Under the pieces are notes generated by a model. That model had not been told where the DNA came from, made no database searches, and saw nothing but the letters and a program-made list of their open reading frames with translations. The position numbers and the translations under genes are program-made. A DNA stretch of 64,000 bases from Adiantum capillus-veneris (lineage: Eukaryota > Streptophyta > Polypodiopsida > Polypodiales > Pteridaceae). The stretch is taken from positions 125,982,018-126,046,017 of the forward strand of contig CM043968.1 of the NCBI GenBank assembly GCA_014529385.2. Reading direction: 5' to 3'. Shown here one piece after another: positions 54,449 through 64,000 of this stretch. Each line of letters opens with the position of its first letter. Position 1 is the first letter of the stretch.

Positions 54449-54691
54449 TGTGCGCTCCTTGCCGCACTGTCGAAGCAAAGTACTTGCCGATACACCGTGT
54501 GCGAGCCACAAATGGCTCCAAGCACACAACAAGCCTAAACTAGCAAGCTCAAGAGAGCAAAGGGTGTGTCACTCACCGCTCTACACTCGTCTTTGTGGTG
54601 GATTCCTCGCCGCGATGAAGAAGAAGCTGCAGTCGTGCCGCGCTCAACCGCTTCGCCGCCGTCGTGCCTTCGTAATGCTCGATCGCACACA

Positions 54692-54759
<68 letters not shown>

Positions 54760-55067
54760 TACACACACACACAAGGAGGTGAAGAAGAAGAAGATGGAGA
54801 TGGAGATGGAGCAAGAGCACTCTTCTATTGCACAAATGAGAGAATTTTAGGTTTAGTTGGCTTTTATATGAGCTCACCGCATTCACACTTGGGCGCCCAT
54901 GCTTAGCCAACTAATCCCTTGAATGTCCCAGTTAGAGTGCGCCTCTCATCGGCGATCACTCTTACCCTTTTCCTATTGGTCCGACAAGCCTGGTACCTGA
55001 CCCTACCAAATACATAATACACGTCCGTCGTAGGTGATGGGGTGTCCGTGAGCCGTGAGGGTTAACA
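54449..55067 (-). repeat. Element D 5' LTR
   Basis: 619 bp, the same TGTGCGCTCC ... GTTAACA ends as the 3' LTR. The CT/CA microsatellite (about 54696-54775) is longer here. Eight substitutions against the 3' LTR were counted by eye outside that run. Confidence 0.97.
54862..54868 (-). promoter_or_regulatory. TATA box in element D 5' LTR
   Basis: TATAAAA on the minus strand. The same box is present in the 3' LTR (41814-41820) and in the related LTR at 60131-60137 (plus strand). The CT/CA run lies about 90 bp downstream, so it is probably transcribed. Confidence 0.7.
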
Positions 55068-55990
55068 TGCTCAAATTGATCAATATTGATACCAGAGACT
55101 CTATGCATGATTACAAACATCTTTTGTGAAGGCTCATAGAGTTTGGATCACAAAACAGACCAAAAACTTGATAAAAACTAAAATCTGTACTGATTGTCGA
55201 GAAATTGAGTTTGACTCGATAAATCTTGTTCAAATTTTGTGAAACTTTACTCAGAGGCTTATGTCACAAAAAGATTGACTATTGAAAAAATTGCGAAAAT
55301 TGTTCATTTTAGGCAAAAATAATCGTGATTATTTACACTTGGCTCAAATTGATCAAAATTGATACCCGAGACTCTATGCATGATTACAAACATCTTTTGT
55401 GAAGGCTCATAGAGTTTGGATCACAAAATAGACCAAAAACTTGATAAAAATTAAAATCTGTACTGATTGTCGAGAAATTGAGTATAGCTTAATAAATTTT
55501 GTTAGTTTAAATTGTTTAACATGTGTGTATACTCAAATGATCAAAGATATGCTGAAATTTGACAATTGTAAATAATCACAATTATTTACTTTTGTCCAAT
55601 TTTCAAGTATTTTTGGCCAACCAAGCATACCGCAGGATTTATCATGTTGTATTGAACACTCACATCAAATTTGGTGAAATTTGGATCTTTAAAGTGAAAA
55701 TTGTGGCTAGTTTTGTAAAGACAGTTTGCAAACACAAAATTGTTGACAAATTGAGCAGGGTTTATCCAAACTTTGTGAAACTTTGCTAGGGAGATTAAGT
55801 TGAGTTGCTTTACGTGTTTGTATCGTCATCTTGGCAAAAAAATTCTAAAAAGTCTCAAAAGTAAATAATCGTGATGGTTTACATCTGCCTCAGATTTGAG
55901 ATTTTTGCACAATTGAGTATACCACAGGGTTAAGCACATCATGTAGACTACTCATATCAAGTTTGGTGAAATTTGGATCACAAAGGTGAG
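55068..55990 (+). repeat. Tandem repeat array, right of element D
   Basis: Continues the array of 40870-41434. One unit of 273 bp runs from 55068 to 55340 ('tgctcaaattgatc' to 'ggctcaaattgatc'), a second diverged unit reaches about 55590, and more distant relatives ('cacatcaaatttggtgaaat', 'gtaaataatcgtgat') continue to 55990. The older copies are the more distal ones. Confidence 0.88.
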
Positions 55991-56655
55991 ACCTAAGTCA
56001 AATTCTGGAAAATTGAGTCTACGACGAACACTAAATAGTTGGGAGCCAAGATCATCACAATTCTAGCCCAGTTCTGGAAGGTGTTGCCACAATTCAGCCA
56101 AGAAGAAAGAAGTAATTGTTCACGCCAGAAATTGGCTAGTGCAAGTAATTGCACTGCAAATTGAGATTCCAATTGGATGAAAAGGGACACAAATCACGGT
56201 GGATTGCAGATAAGGCTATTCAAAGCCCAGATTTTCATCATTTCAAAGGATGCAATCAATTCTGACACTTTTGGCTAGAGTTAATCAACTCTTGTGAGTC
56301 TAAGAGCAATCAACTACCAAAAGTACTTAGCAGTCTTATCAAACTCGAGCAGGATTAATTCTGCTAATCAACACCAGGATCTGCTAAGAGATAGTTCTTA
56401 GAGACCAAGACAACATGGAGTCAAGTCGAGTTGAGAGCTCAAATACACGAGATCCAAATCTAACCAGTAGCAGTAGCAACACATGCACAATTGCAACAGA
56501 GCAAATTCTACAAGAGATAAGGTAAGGTTTTGTATACAGATCCGAAAAGCCATAGGTATCTTATGAGAGGCAAAAGCAACACAGGAGTCACAATCCTATT
56601 GATCAGAGTAAAGATAGAATTAGAGAACTCCCACAGACTTCAGTGGAGCTAGGTA
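55991..56655 (+). other. Leader-like noncoding segment
   Basis: No long ORF, AT-rich, between the tandem array and the gag-like gene. Probably part of the same older element, judged by position only. Confidence 0.4.
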
Positions 56656-57319
56656 TTGCAAGCTCAAAAACAAGGTGCAGATAGAAGTAAAAAAGATGGA
56701 TCCAAATGGTTAACCAAAAACCTGCACAAGCCCGCGAAGCATCCATTTAGTACATATGCAATCAAGATCGTTGTACATGGATTACATTGGTCAAATCTAC
56801 AATTGAGAGCCAGTAATGGAAGATCAACAGATCAACCAATTGAAGCCAATCTAATTGGAGAACCGAGTCAAAGACAGTATAAAGGTCAAGATGGAGCAGT
56901 CTACAACTTGATGCTCAGTGTTTTCAAAAAAATATACCGACAATTTGGCGAGTACAAAGGCTGAAACTTCTCAGTTAGAGATTGACATGACATAACCAAA
57001 TGAAATACCACCAGTCATGGCGTATTGCTCAGACTGTGGAAGAAAAAGTGGACATTATCATGAAGATTGTCCAAGAAATCTAGACAACAGGGACACATCA
57101 ACTACCAAGCAAAGCATAGAGCAAACGGGAAATGTGAATCTTGATTTCTCACCGAAGGTCAAAAAAAGTGTAAGGTTTGCAAATGATTCTGCATCCATTT
57201 CCACAAGTGTGCAATCATTCATGAGTCTAAGAGACAGATCAAAGCGAATGATGGTAGCTTTGTATGGCACACAAAATTCATATGCACACTCTGTGGACCA
57301 AAAAGGGCAATTGTACTAA
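56656..57319 (+). pseudogene. Gag-like protein with zinc knuckle, unrecognised family
   Basis: Two open stretches. 56656-56964 (102 residues: KWLTKNLHKPAKHPFSTYAI, QDGAVYNLMLSVFKKIYRQF) and 57017-57319 starting MAYCSDCGRKSGHYHEDCPR, a CX2CX5HX4C knuckle, followed by KVKKSVRFANDSASISTSVQ and LRDRSKRMMVALYG. The zinc knuckle and surrounding basic residues suggest a retroelement gag, but I do not recognise the family. It may belong to the plus-strand element whose tandem-repeat leader was split by element D. Confidence 0.5.
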
Positions 57320-59210
57320 AAGGATCAACCAGTGTTTGAGCGGCCCACATCCCAGCTCATAGAAGTGCTTCTAGTGATAGATCAAAAAGGATGGTTCATT
57401 TCAAAGGATACAATCTATTATAGACCATCATCTCTAGAGCTGAGAGATATTACCCAAGTGAACCCAAAAATTTGTTAATAGCCAAACTCTCCTCCATCGA
57501 AAATCAGACTTCGACGTTGTGACCAAACGAGCATATACTTTGACCAAAACAGACGTATATATAGACAAGAGTCTAAAATCTATGATGCCTTGGGTCTTGA
57601 AACCACAGAAGCTCATATCATAGGAGACCCATGGAATAGAAAATATCAGGGCAAAGATAATGTTATCTACAGCTTGACTTGGGAAATAATTTGTCATGTT
57701 TCATGAAGATACCTAGGAAACTATGCAGAAGGTTTACATATGCCAAACATCAACAATGCTACCCAAAGTGTTCCTTCACAATCCCAGAAGGTGAGACTAA
57801 ACCAGAGCCAAACAGTTTTGAGCTCTCATAATGGAGCAGGCTATAATGATCACCCAAGGAAAGGGTGAGCTGCAAATCCATCAATCTCAGCTCTAGTACC
57901 AGGAAATGCTACACGAGTTAGAAGCCCAATAATTTCTAGCCAGCAGACCCCTTCAAAGCAAAAACCATTGAAACATCATATGGTTGTTGGAAGTTCCCAA
58001 TTGACACAGATTCTGTCAAAATTTGTAGATAAATTCTTCTATGAAGATCATCAAGGACAAAAGTTTCAGTTGATCTCCACATGTCAAAGTCAAAAGCCTA
58101 CAAATCCAATAGTGTTCAAGCAATTGCATGTGACCAAGCTCACATATGCATATCGAGATACAGACAATAATGAATATCAACAGGTTCATGACCTTGTACA
58201 AGCCCCTATGAATGTTAAACTTGGATTCAAAGTCTATTTGAAGATGATGAAAGCCTCAACCTACCAGAACAGGTGACCGATAGGTCAAAATCAACGGAAA
58301 AAGCTCACAAAACTACACAAAAGTCACCACCAAAATCTCCTCCGAAGAGACAGATTCTGCCAAAAAGTATAGCAAATCTTCTAAGATCAAAATTTACTCA
58401 AATGCAGGCAGACAATGCTCAGCTGTTGCAAGAAAAAGATGCAGTATCACAGTCATATGAGTCAACATCAACGAAGGCAGGTGATCAAGACAAAGCCAAT
58501 GTAGAAAATGTTCAACCCACGAACACTGTCAACAACTAAATCAATCAATACAGAAAGAAATCTTGAGAAGATCAAGTGCAACATCACCAGTGAAAACGAA
58601 GAAAAGCTATCAAGTGAAGTAAAGCTATATTTTTAGTTAGACAAGAACCTCATGTCTTTTCGCACTTGGAAAAAATGTGGCCAACCATAGCTGGAAGATG
58701 CTCCTGAATTTATGAGCATATCTGGAGACAAACCAGCAAAATGTTGGGAATAATCTCCACCGCCATTCAAATAGGTTCACAGATCATCACAGCCCAATTC
58801 CACGTGATCATAGCAAAGGATATACCAGACGACATCATAGTGGAAATGCCAATGGCCTAAAAGATGTTAGAGATACGGAGTTCAAACATGACGGAGTCAT
58901 CACAGACAACAAAGAATTAAACCAAGACTGGTCACTCGTGGACAGCAACACAAAGTCCTCAAGCACAGTTAAAATGGAGACCAATGCAAAAGCAAAGCTT
59001 ATTGAATATTATTCATCTCCATTAGACTTAACCTCTGAAGAGCTTAAATCAGATCAAGTATCAAGAAGTGCAGATCAAATAGAGCAAAGAGAAGCCACGA
59101 AAGCTATTGAGCAGAGAATGCCACCAAGACAAGAAGTAAAGAAGATCAAAATTGCAGACACCCAGGAATCAATAGGAGGTCCAAAGATACAGACATTGCT
59201 AGCTAAATAA
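57320..59210 (+). pseudogene. Continuation of the unrecognised gag-like gene
   Basis: Broken frames. 57320-57720 contains RPSSLELRDITQVNPK and AHIIGDPWNRKYQGKDNVIY. 57968-58276 (102 residues) begins MKHHMVVGSSQLTQILSKFV, has YRDTDNNEYQQVHDLVQAPM and no known fold. 58273-58539 in another frame is Lys/Pro/Gln-rich (KSPPKSPPKRQILPKSIANL). 58938-59210 is Glu/Lys-rich. No protease, RT or integrase motif was found before the minisatellite at 59562, so the downstream part is lost or this is not a Ty3/copia element. Confidence 0.4.
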
Positions 59211-59561
59211 GCTGATAAAAGTTAGATTGGAAAACAGAGTCTCAGGCCACCCTCCATAGAGACACATTTAGATCAAGATGAGACCGGGACAAAAGAAGGA
59301 CAGAAATCTTCAATAGAACCTCCAATGAGAATAGATGTAGTTCCCAGAAGTACAAAAGGAGCAATGTCAAATATAATGCTCTATTGGATAAAGAAAAAAA
59401 GTGCAATATGGTTGTAGATAGCATCCAAAGAATACTCAAAATCACTCCAAGAAAACAGAACAGTAAAGCAATGCTAGGTAAGGCTCTGAGTAAAGAAGAA
59501 ATGGTTGCTACACTTAGCATCTAGAAGCATGAAGAGCAGGTGTGTTAACCGACAAGTCAGA

Positions 59562-59957
59562 CAGTGAGTCAACACTGGGCGAATAGGAGGCTTGGGGACT
59601 GCCCAACGCCGCCTATCGCTTGGTGTTGAACTTGGTGTAACAGACAATGAAGACCCTTTCGGTGAGGTAATTACAATTCATGCAGAGGAACAGTGAGTCA
59701 ATACTGGCAAATAGGAGGCTTGGGGACTGCCCAATGCCACCTATCGCTTGGTGTTGACCTTGGGGTTAAAGACATTACAAGAGGCAGTAGAGTCAATACT
59801 AGGCAAATAGGAGGTTTGGGGAGTGCCCAATGCCACCTATCGCTTGGTGTTGACCTTGGTGACAAAGACATGACAGGCGGCAGTGAAGTCAACACCACGT
59901 AAATATGAGGCTTGGGGACTACCCAACGCCACCTATCGCTTGGTGCTGACCTTGGCA
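59562..59957 (+). repeat. Minisatellite, four units
   Basis: Units start at 59562, 59691, 59785 and 59881 (spacing 129, 94 and 96). Shared core: 'cagtgagtcaa', 'aataggaggcttggggactg', 'cccaa.gcc.cctatcgctt', 'ggtgttgaccttgg'. The first unit has an extra insertion of about 35 bp. Confidence 0.95.
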
Positions 59958-59989
59958 AATAGGCGTCGGCACATCCACGAACATTACAT

Positions 59990-60480
59990 TGTTTTGAGTC
60001 ATGGGCCGGGCTTGTCCGTCCAATAGGAAAAGGGTAAGAGTGATCGCCGATGAGAGGTGCACTCTAAATGGAACATTCAAGGGATTACTTGGCTAAGCAT
60101 GGACGCCCAAGTGTGCATGGGGCGAGCTTATATAAAAGTCAACTAACCCTAAAATTCACTTATTCTCTCATTTGTGCAATTAAAGAGTGCTCTTGCTCCA
60201 TCTCCATCTTCTTCTTCTTCATCTCCTTGTGTGTGTGTGTATGCGTGAGAGAGAGAGAGAGAGTGTGCGATCGAGCATTGCGACGACGGCACGGTGGCGG
60301 CAAAGCGATTGAGCGCGGCGCAGTGGTGGCTCCTTCTTCTTCACGGCAAGCAGTGAGTGACACACCATCGCCATCTTTGAGCTTACTAGTTTAGGCTTGT
60401 TGTGTGCTTGGAGCCATTTGTGGCTCGTACATAGTGTATTGGCAAGTTCCTTGCATTGACACGTGCGACAGACGCGCACA
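59990..60480 (+). repeat. LTR of an element related to D (plus orientation)
   Basis: Ends GCGCACA followed by a PBS-like site and shares with D's LTR (opposite strand) 'ccaataggaaaagggtaaga', 'gtgatcgccgatgagagg', 'ggcttgttgtgtgcttggag' and 'ccatttgtggctcg'. TATAAAA is at 60131-60137. About 491 bp, shorter than D's LTR because roughly 60 bp at its start is missing or replaced (TGTTTTGAGTCATGG in place of TGTTAACCCTCACGG). More diverged than the two D copies are from each other. Confidence 0.9.
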
Positions 60481-60484
60481 TTTT

Positions 60485-60502
60485 TGGTGCTGCTACCGGG
60501 GA
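60485..60502 (+). other. PBS of the D-related remnant, decayed
   Basis: TGGTGCTGCTACCGGGGA, the tRNA-Asp PBS with three C-to-T or G-to-A changes relative to element D's site. Confidence 0.85.
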
Positions 60503-60660
60503 AATGCCATACACTAATCTTGAGTGGCACTCTGTGCTTCTTTGTGGTGCAATTTCAATTGTAGGAAAGGTAGGGAAGGAAGGTGTGTGTGTTGAGAAGA
60601 AGGATTTTGTTTTGCTACTGTGTATTTCTTTGTTAATGACGTTTTGAAAGGTACTGTGTT
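60503..60660 (+). other. Leader remnant of the D-related element
   Basis: 'aaatgcc.tacactaa', 'cttgtggtgcaatttc' and 'ataggaaagatagggaa'-type stretches match the leader of D (54426-54300 on minus). Homology fades near 60660 and no gag follows, so the element was truncated here. Confidence 0.8.
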
Positions 60661-60729
60661 TTCTCTGTGATAAGGTGTTAGTATTACGTTTTTTTTTCTT
60701 CGACGTGCTCAAATACCACCCAATTAAGA

Positions 60730-60957
60730 CCCAATCATCTTTATACATGTCTTCCAAAAATGACTAAACGCATAAACCAAATTCTCACATTTTCCATGTG
60801 GTTGTGAGGAAGCAAGAAATTCAATCCCACATCCTCGCTTTCTGGAGCCAATCATCTTTGCTTCTTCAAAAAATGACTCAAGCACATAAACCAAATTCTC
60901 ACATTTTGCATGCGGTTGTGAGGAAGCAAAAAATTCAATCCCACATCCTTGCTTTCT
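60730..60957 (+). repeat. 114-bp tandem direct repeat
   Basis: 'cataaaccaaattctcacat', 'ggttgtgaggaagcaa', 'aattcaatcccacatcct' and 'gctttctggag' recur with a 114-bp offset. Confidence 0.92.
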
Positions 60958-60959
60958 GG

Positions 60960-61601
60960 AGTAATATCTTCTTTGTCCTCAAACCTAGGTCTAGATAGCA
61001 TGTCACCAATTGGATTGTCTTTCCCTACAATGTGATGAAATTTAGGATTTAAGAATTTGATATAAGAAATTCAGTGCAACATAGCAACATCAGGATTAGA
61101 GAAACTCCTTATCATCCTAAGCAAAGGTAAGAAAATTATATCTACTATCACAGAAGCACCTATAAAGTACTCTTTATCACACTTTAGGATGGTTTCAATA
61201 CCCCAAATCTCTCTCTTAACCTATGGATATGCTCTTTGTATAGTACTCATTGCTTTTGCACCAAATCTTATGTATACCTCTTTCCATGCTCGTCATTCTA
61301 TCCAATTGCTCAACCAATACATGTAGGGCTAATGTCAATTGTCATAGTGATTGGCCTTCCACACTTATAATCCAAAATCCTCAATGTATGAGCCCTTTGT
61401 AGCATCTTCTTTAGCTTTCGTATAGCATTTTTGTGTTTTTCCCTCCAAAAAAACTTTCGTCCTTTTTGCAAGAATCGATACAAAACTTCTGCAACATGGG
61501 CAAAATGAGGTGACCACATCAAATAAAAGACACATGTACTTAAGAATCTTTGAACTTGTATAACCAAAGTGCAAATCACTTTTGTCTTTAAATACCATCA
61601 A
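60960..61601 (-). pseudogene. RT-RNase H fragment of a different Ty3 lineage
   Basis: On the minus strand: CVFYLMWSPHFAHVAEVLYR, KGRKFFWREKHKNAIRKLKK, ILDYKCGRPITMTIDISPTC, and in broken frames REIWGIETILKCDKEYFIGA, IRSFSNPDVAMLH and HHIVGKDNPIGDMLSRPR. This is the RT connection and RNase H of a Ty3 element unlike A-D (ISPT-x-IG where others have A-S-x-x-A-I-G). It is a fragment with many stops. I cannot name its clade. Confidence 0.75.
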
Positions 61602-61974
61602 CCTTTACTAGGCTTGATCATTCTACTTGATGGTCTCCTAACATGGATCACAATCAAAACTTCTTTCACTCCAAACATAAACTTTTGATTGAAAGAATAA
61701 AGTTGACCTATTCAATTCTAGATAATATCCTATCGTAATTAACATATGATTAGAAACAAAATTCTTGTATCCATTTCCATATCCTTTTCACTCTCTTCAT
61801 CTTAGTCTACTCAGGTGTGGCTCTAAACACAAGCTATAAGCATCCACATCTCATGGGGATTTGGTGTTCTTGCTATAACATGAAATTTTCTATCATGGTC
61901 TTTCTTGGGCACTCCCATCCCTAATGTTGTTGGTGGAATTATGATATGGATTGAGGGTATGGCAGGTGATGCTA
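61602..61974. other. Anonymous sequence
   Basis: Possibly the upstream RT part of the fragment at 60960-61601, but no RT motif could be read. Confidence 0.35.
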
Positions 61975-62830
61975 GTGAGGTGCTATGGTTATAGCGAGAG
62001 GGTGATAGAGTGTGATGGAGAGTGTAGAGAGATACTAGAAAAGTAGAGTGATAGAAAACACCACACTCAATGCTTCTTCTTCTATTCATAGGGCCTTTAT
62101 AATAGGTAACACAAACAATACCTTTTGAAAGATATTGTTCTAGACTCTTTTTCCAACATCATGGGTGACATTCTACCTTTCTACGTCATACATGGTGGGC
62201 CAAGATTTTTAGCCTAGAGGAGGTTCACAAGAATAGGGCAAGTCAGGATTACCCAACAACCACCCCCTCAAGCGAGACTTGGGATATTGTTCTTGATGGG
62301 GTCTCTTGAATACATTATCGTGGTTCTCAAAGCGCTTAGCTCATCATAGTTCCCTAGGATACACATGGTGGCTCTCAAAGGATTCAACATGTCATGATTT
62401 TCTTGGATACATCCATCATAGACATCCTCCCCTTGAGGTAGACACACGACATGACCAACCTATAAGAGAGGGCTATCCAAGGTACTGTTTTCGACAAAGG
62501 GTCTATGTTGTGTAATGCGAGTGAGGTGCCATGGTTAGTGAGAGATTGTGCTAGAGTGAGATGGATAGAGTTTAGAGAGATATTTGACAAGAAGCACTTA
62601 GAAAACAACACACTCAATGCCTCATAGTCCATACATAGGGCCTTTATAATGGGCAACATACATATCTTTTGAATGATATGGTTTTAAATTTCCTTTCCAA
62701 CTTTGCATACTCTTAACTTATATCTTGTATGACATCCTACCTTTTTACATCTTACATGATTGCATAGGGATTTTATTTTAGGAGAGGTTCATAAAAAAAG
62801 GGCAAGTGGACCTTACTCACCCACCAAAAT
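61975..62830. repeat. Two diverged direct repeats of about 300 bp
   Basis: 61975-62270 and 62516-62830 share 'agtgaggtgc.atggtta', 'gagagata', 'cacactcaatgc', 'catagggcctttataat.gg' and 'gaggttcac/taa...agggcaagt'. They are about 545 bp apart and could be remnants of a short LTR pair or simple duplications; no PBS or PPT was seen between them. Confidence 0.6.
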
Positions 62831-64000
62831 ACTCCAGGATAGTCATATCATGCTCCTAAGTGTTAAGGGTAGCCAGGAGGTTGTCTTGTACCATAACTCA
62901 TGTATCGCCATCTACCCTCCTAAGTCCATCTATAAAAAAATCCCTATTCATGCACTCCCTCCCAACAACATTGTTCTTGAAATGGTTTGCAAGTGAACCT
63001 TCTAGCAATGCATATGGATTTGAAAGTGCAAGTCCTCCATTTATGGAGTGAAAACGTAATATTGGCATTTCTTGCTCCACATAAAGTGGAAAAGGTGACT
63101 GTGGGAACTAGATGATATTTGTTTCCTCACTCATCATCATATTAGAACTTGAGAGTTTCTTTGAAGCTCTTGTACGCATAGACTTTGGAGGCATGATTAT
63201 ACTTAAAACTTGCTAACCTAGCCATAATTATCATCTCTAAGAATTGATGCACACAAATTCGACAAATGAAACCGAGAATAACTTTACCTTTTCCTTTCTT
63301 TGGGTTGGCCTTTGAAACTCGATTCTTTTAAAGTAGCCCTTTGTGCCTGTGGCTTGCTATTGAGATTTAGTCGTTGTTAAACAATTCCTTAGGCATCTAT
63401 AATAAAGTCTTGTAATAACTAGTGTCATTAAGAACCATGTGGTGGTCTCCTCAATCATATGCCAAAATCAAATAATACATAAGGGTTTCTTTGAGCACAT
63501 GCTTTAGTTGCACACCAATGTCCATAGATCCTAGCTACATAGATGTAAGAGGAAAATTGAACGAGCCATACAAATGCCTCATCATAGACAATTTAGTGCT
63601 CACTTCAATTGAGATTGACTCATCATATATTAGGCAAGGAACTGTGCACACACAACTAAGATTTGTGGAACTTGAGCAAGCTACATATCTTGATGCAATG
63701 GTCGTTCCGATCCGCAAACCCATTCACTATCAACAATGTAATTTCAATTGCAATTTGTTGATCCAGGAGATTTTGGTGGATATTGACTGGTCAAGGTCCC
63801 TTTTAAGTTTGTCGATTGTTTTCTATCCTCCAAGGAGGCCATTAATGGCTTCAACCCATGGATTGATAGTTTGATTAACATTTATTTTGCACTTTTCTAG
63901 AGGAATCTTAGTAAGTTGGACACAATTGTGGCATAAAGTTTAATATTGATTCTTTTGTAGTTGTGCATGGATCGCTAATTTTCACAATAGAATAAGCTAT
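62831..64000. other. Anonymous sequence to the window end
   Basis: Contains a plus-strand open stretch of 127 codons at 63491-63874 (SYIDVRGKLNEPYKCLIIDN, QLRFVELEQATYLDAMVVPI) without a recognisable domain or good start context. It is too short to call a gene with confidence. Confidence 0.35.

Larger units (their letters stand above)
41435..55067 (-). mobile_element. Element D: complete 13.6-kb Ty3 element with two protease domains
   Basis: Two LTRs (585 and 619 bp) in the same orientation, PPT, tRNA-Asp PBS and a 5-bp target duplication (GGCTC on the left, TGCTC on the right). The minus-strand coding order is gag, PR1, RT, RNase H, integrase, PR2, tail, then two small ORFs. From the first gag ATG (53653) to 44135 every part lies in the same frame, interrupted by six stops. 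The PBS, RT motifs and missing chromodomain suggest the non-chromovirus (Athila/Tat-like) branch; that placement is inference. About eight LTR mismatches outside the microsatellite, roughly 1.5 percent, make it a recent insertion. Confidence 0.95.

Noticed and set aside
54535-54910. Open frames on both strands inside the element D 5' LTR
   Set aside because: They are translations of the CT/CA microsatellite and LTR and are repeated in the 3' LTR.

Overview
The window is a repeat-dominated stretch of a nuclear genome from a land plant with a retrotransposon-rich genome. The evidence is chromodomain-bearing Ty3 elements, Ty1/copia fragments, an L1-type LINE, and primer-binding sites for plant tRNA-iMet and tRNA-Asp. 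The species cannot be read from the sequence, although the many long CT/GA/GT runs and the gag types would suit a large fern- or gymnosperm-like genome. No convincing host gene was found; almost everything that codes is retroelement protein.

Layout. 1-7395: element A, a decayed plus-strand chromovirus running from the end of its 5' LTR to its 3' LTR. 7396-11650: anonymous sequence and a decayed Ty1/copia gag-protease fragment. 11650-17470: element B, a decayed minus-strand chromovirus with a tandemly duplicated reverse transcriptase core. 17478-17664: a tRNA-like (SINE-like) segment. 17665-19620: a broken minus-strand LINE. 19621-27100: noncoding DNA with microsatellites, a possible solo LTR and short tandem repeats. 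27232-28860: a second decayed copia fragment. 29858-38676: element C, a broken minus-strand non-chromodomain Ty3 element. 38677-40869: noncoding DNA with four copies of a 24-bp near-palindrome. 41435-55067: element D, a complete minus-strand Ty3 element of 13.6 kb with both LTRs, PPT, tRNA-Asp PBS and target-site duplication, inserted into a roughly 280-bp tandem array (40870-41434 and 55068-55990). 56656-59210: an unrecognised gag-like gene with a zinc knuckle. 59562-59957: a minisatellite. 59990-60660: LTR, PBS and leader of a relative of D. 60960-61601: an RNase H fragment of another Ty3 lineage. The rest to 64000 is anonymous.

The most interesting biology is shared by elements C and D. 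Both have a normal retropepsin (PR1) between gag and reverse transcriptase, and both also carry a second retropepsin-like domain (PR2) downstream of the integrase, in the integrase frame. PR2 has a D-S/T-G-A motif, then an L-G-x-x-W motif 71-72 residues later, and is followed by a basic tail with repeated W-x-P-K motifs. In the young element D (about eight substitutions between its LTRs) one frame of about 9.5 kb runs from gag through PR1, RT, RNase H, integrase, PR2 and tail. It is broken only by six stop codons, each one transition away from a sense codon. Because D is complete, PR2 is unlikely to be debris from a neighbour. I do not recall this architecture being described, but I could not search the literature.
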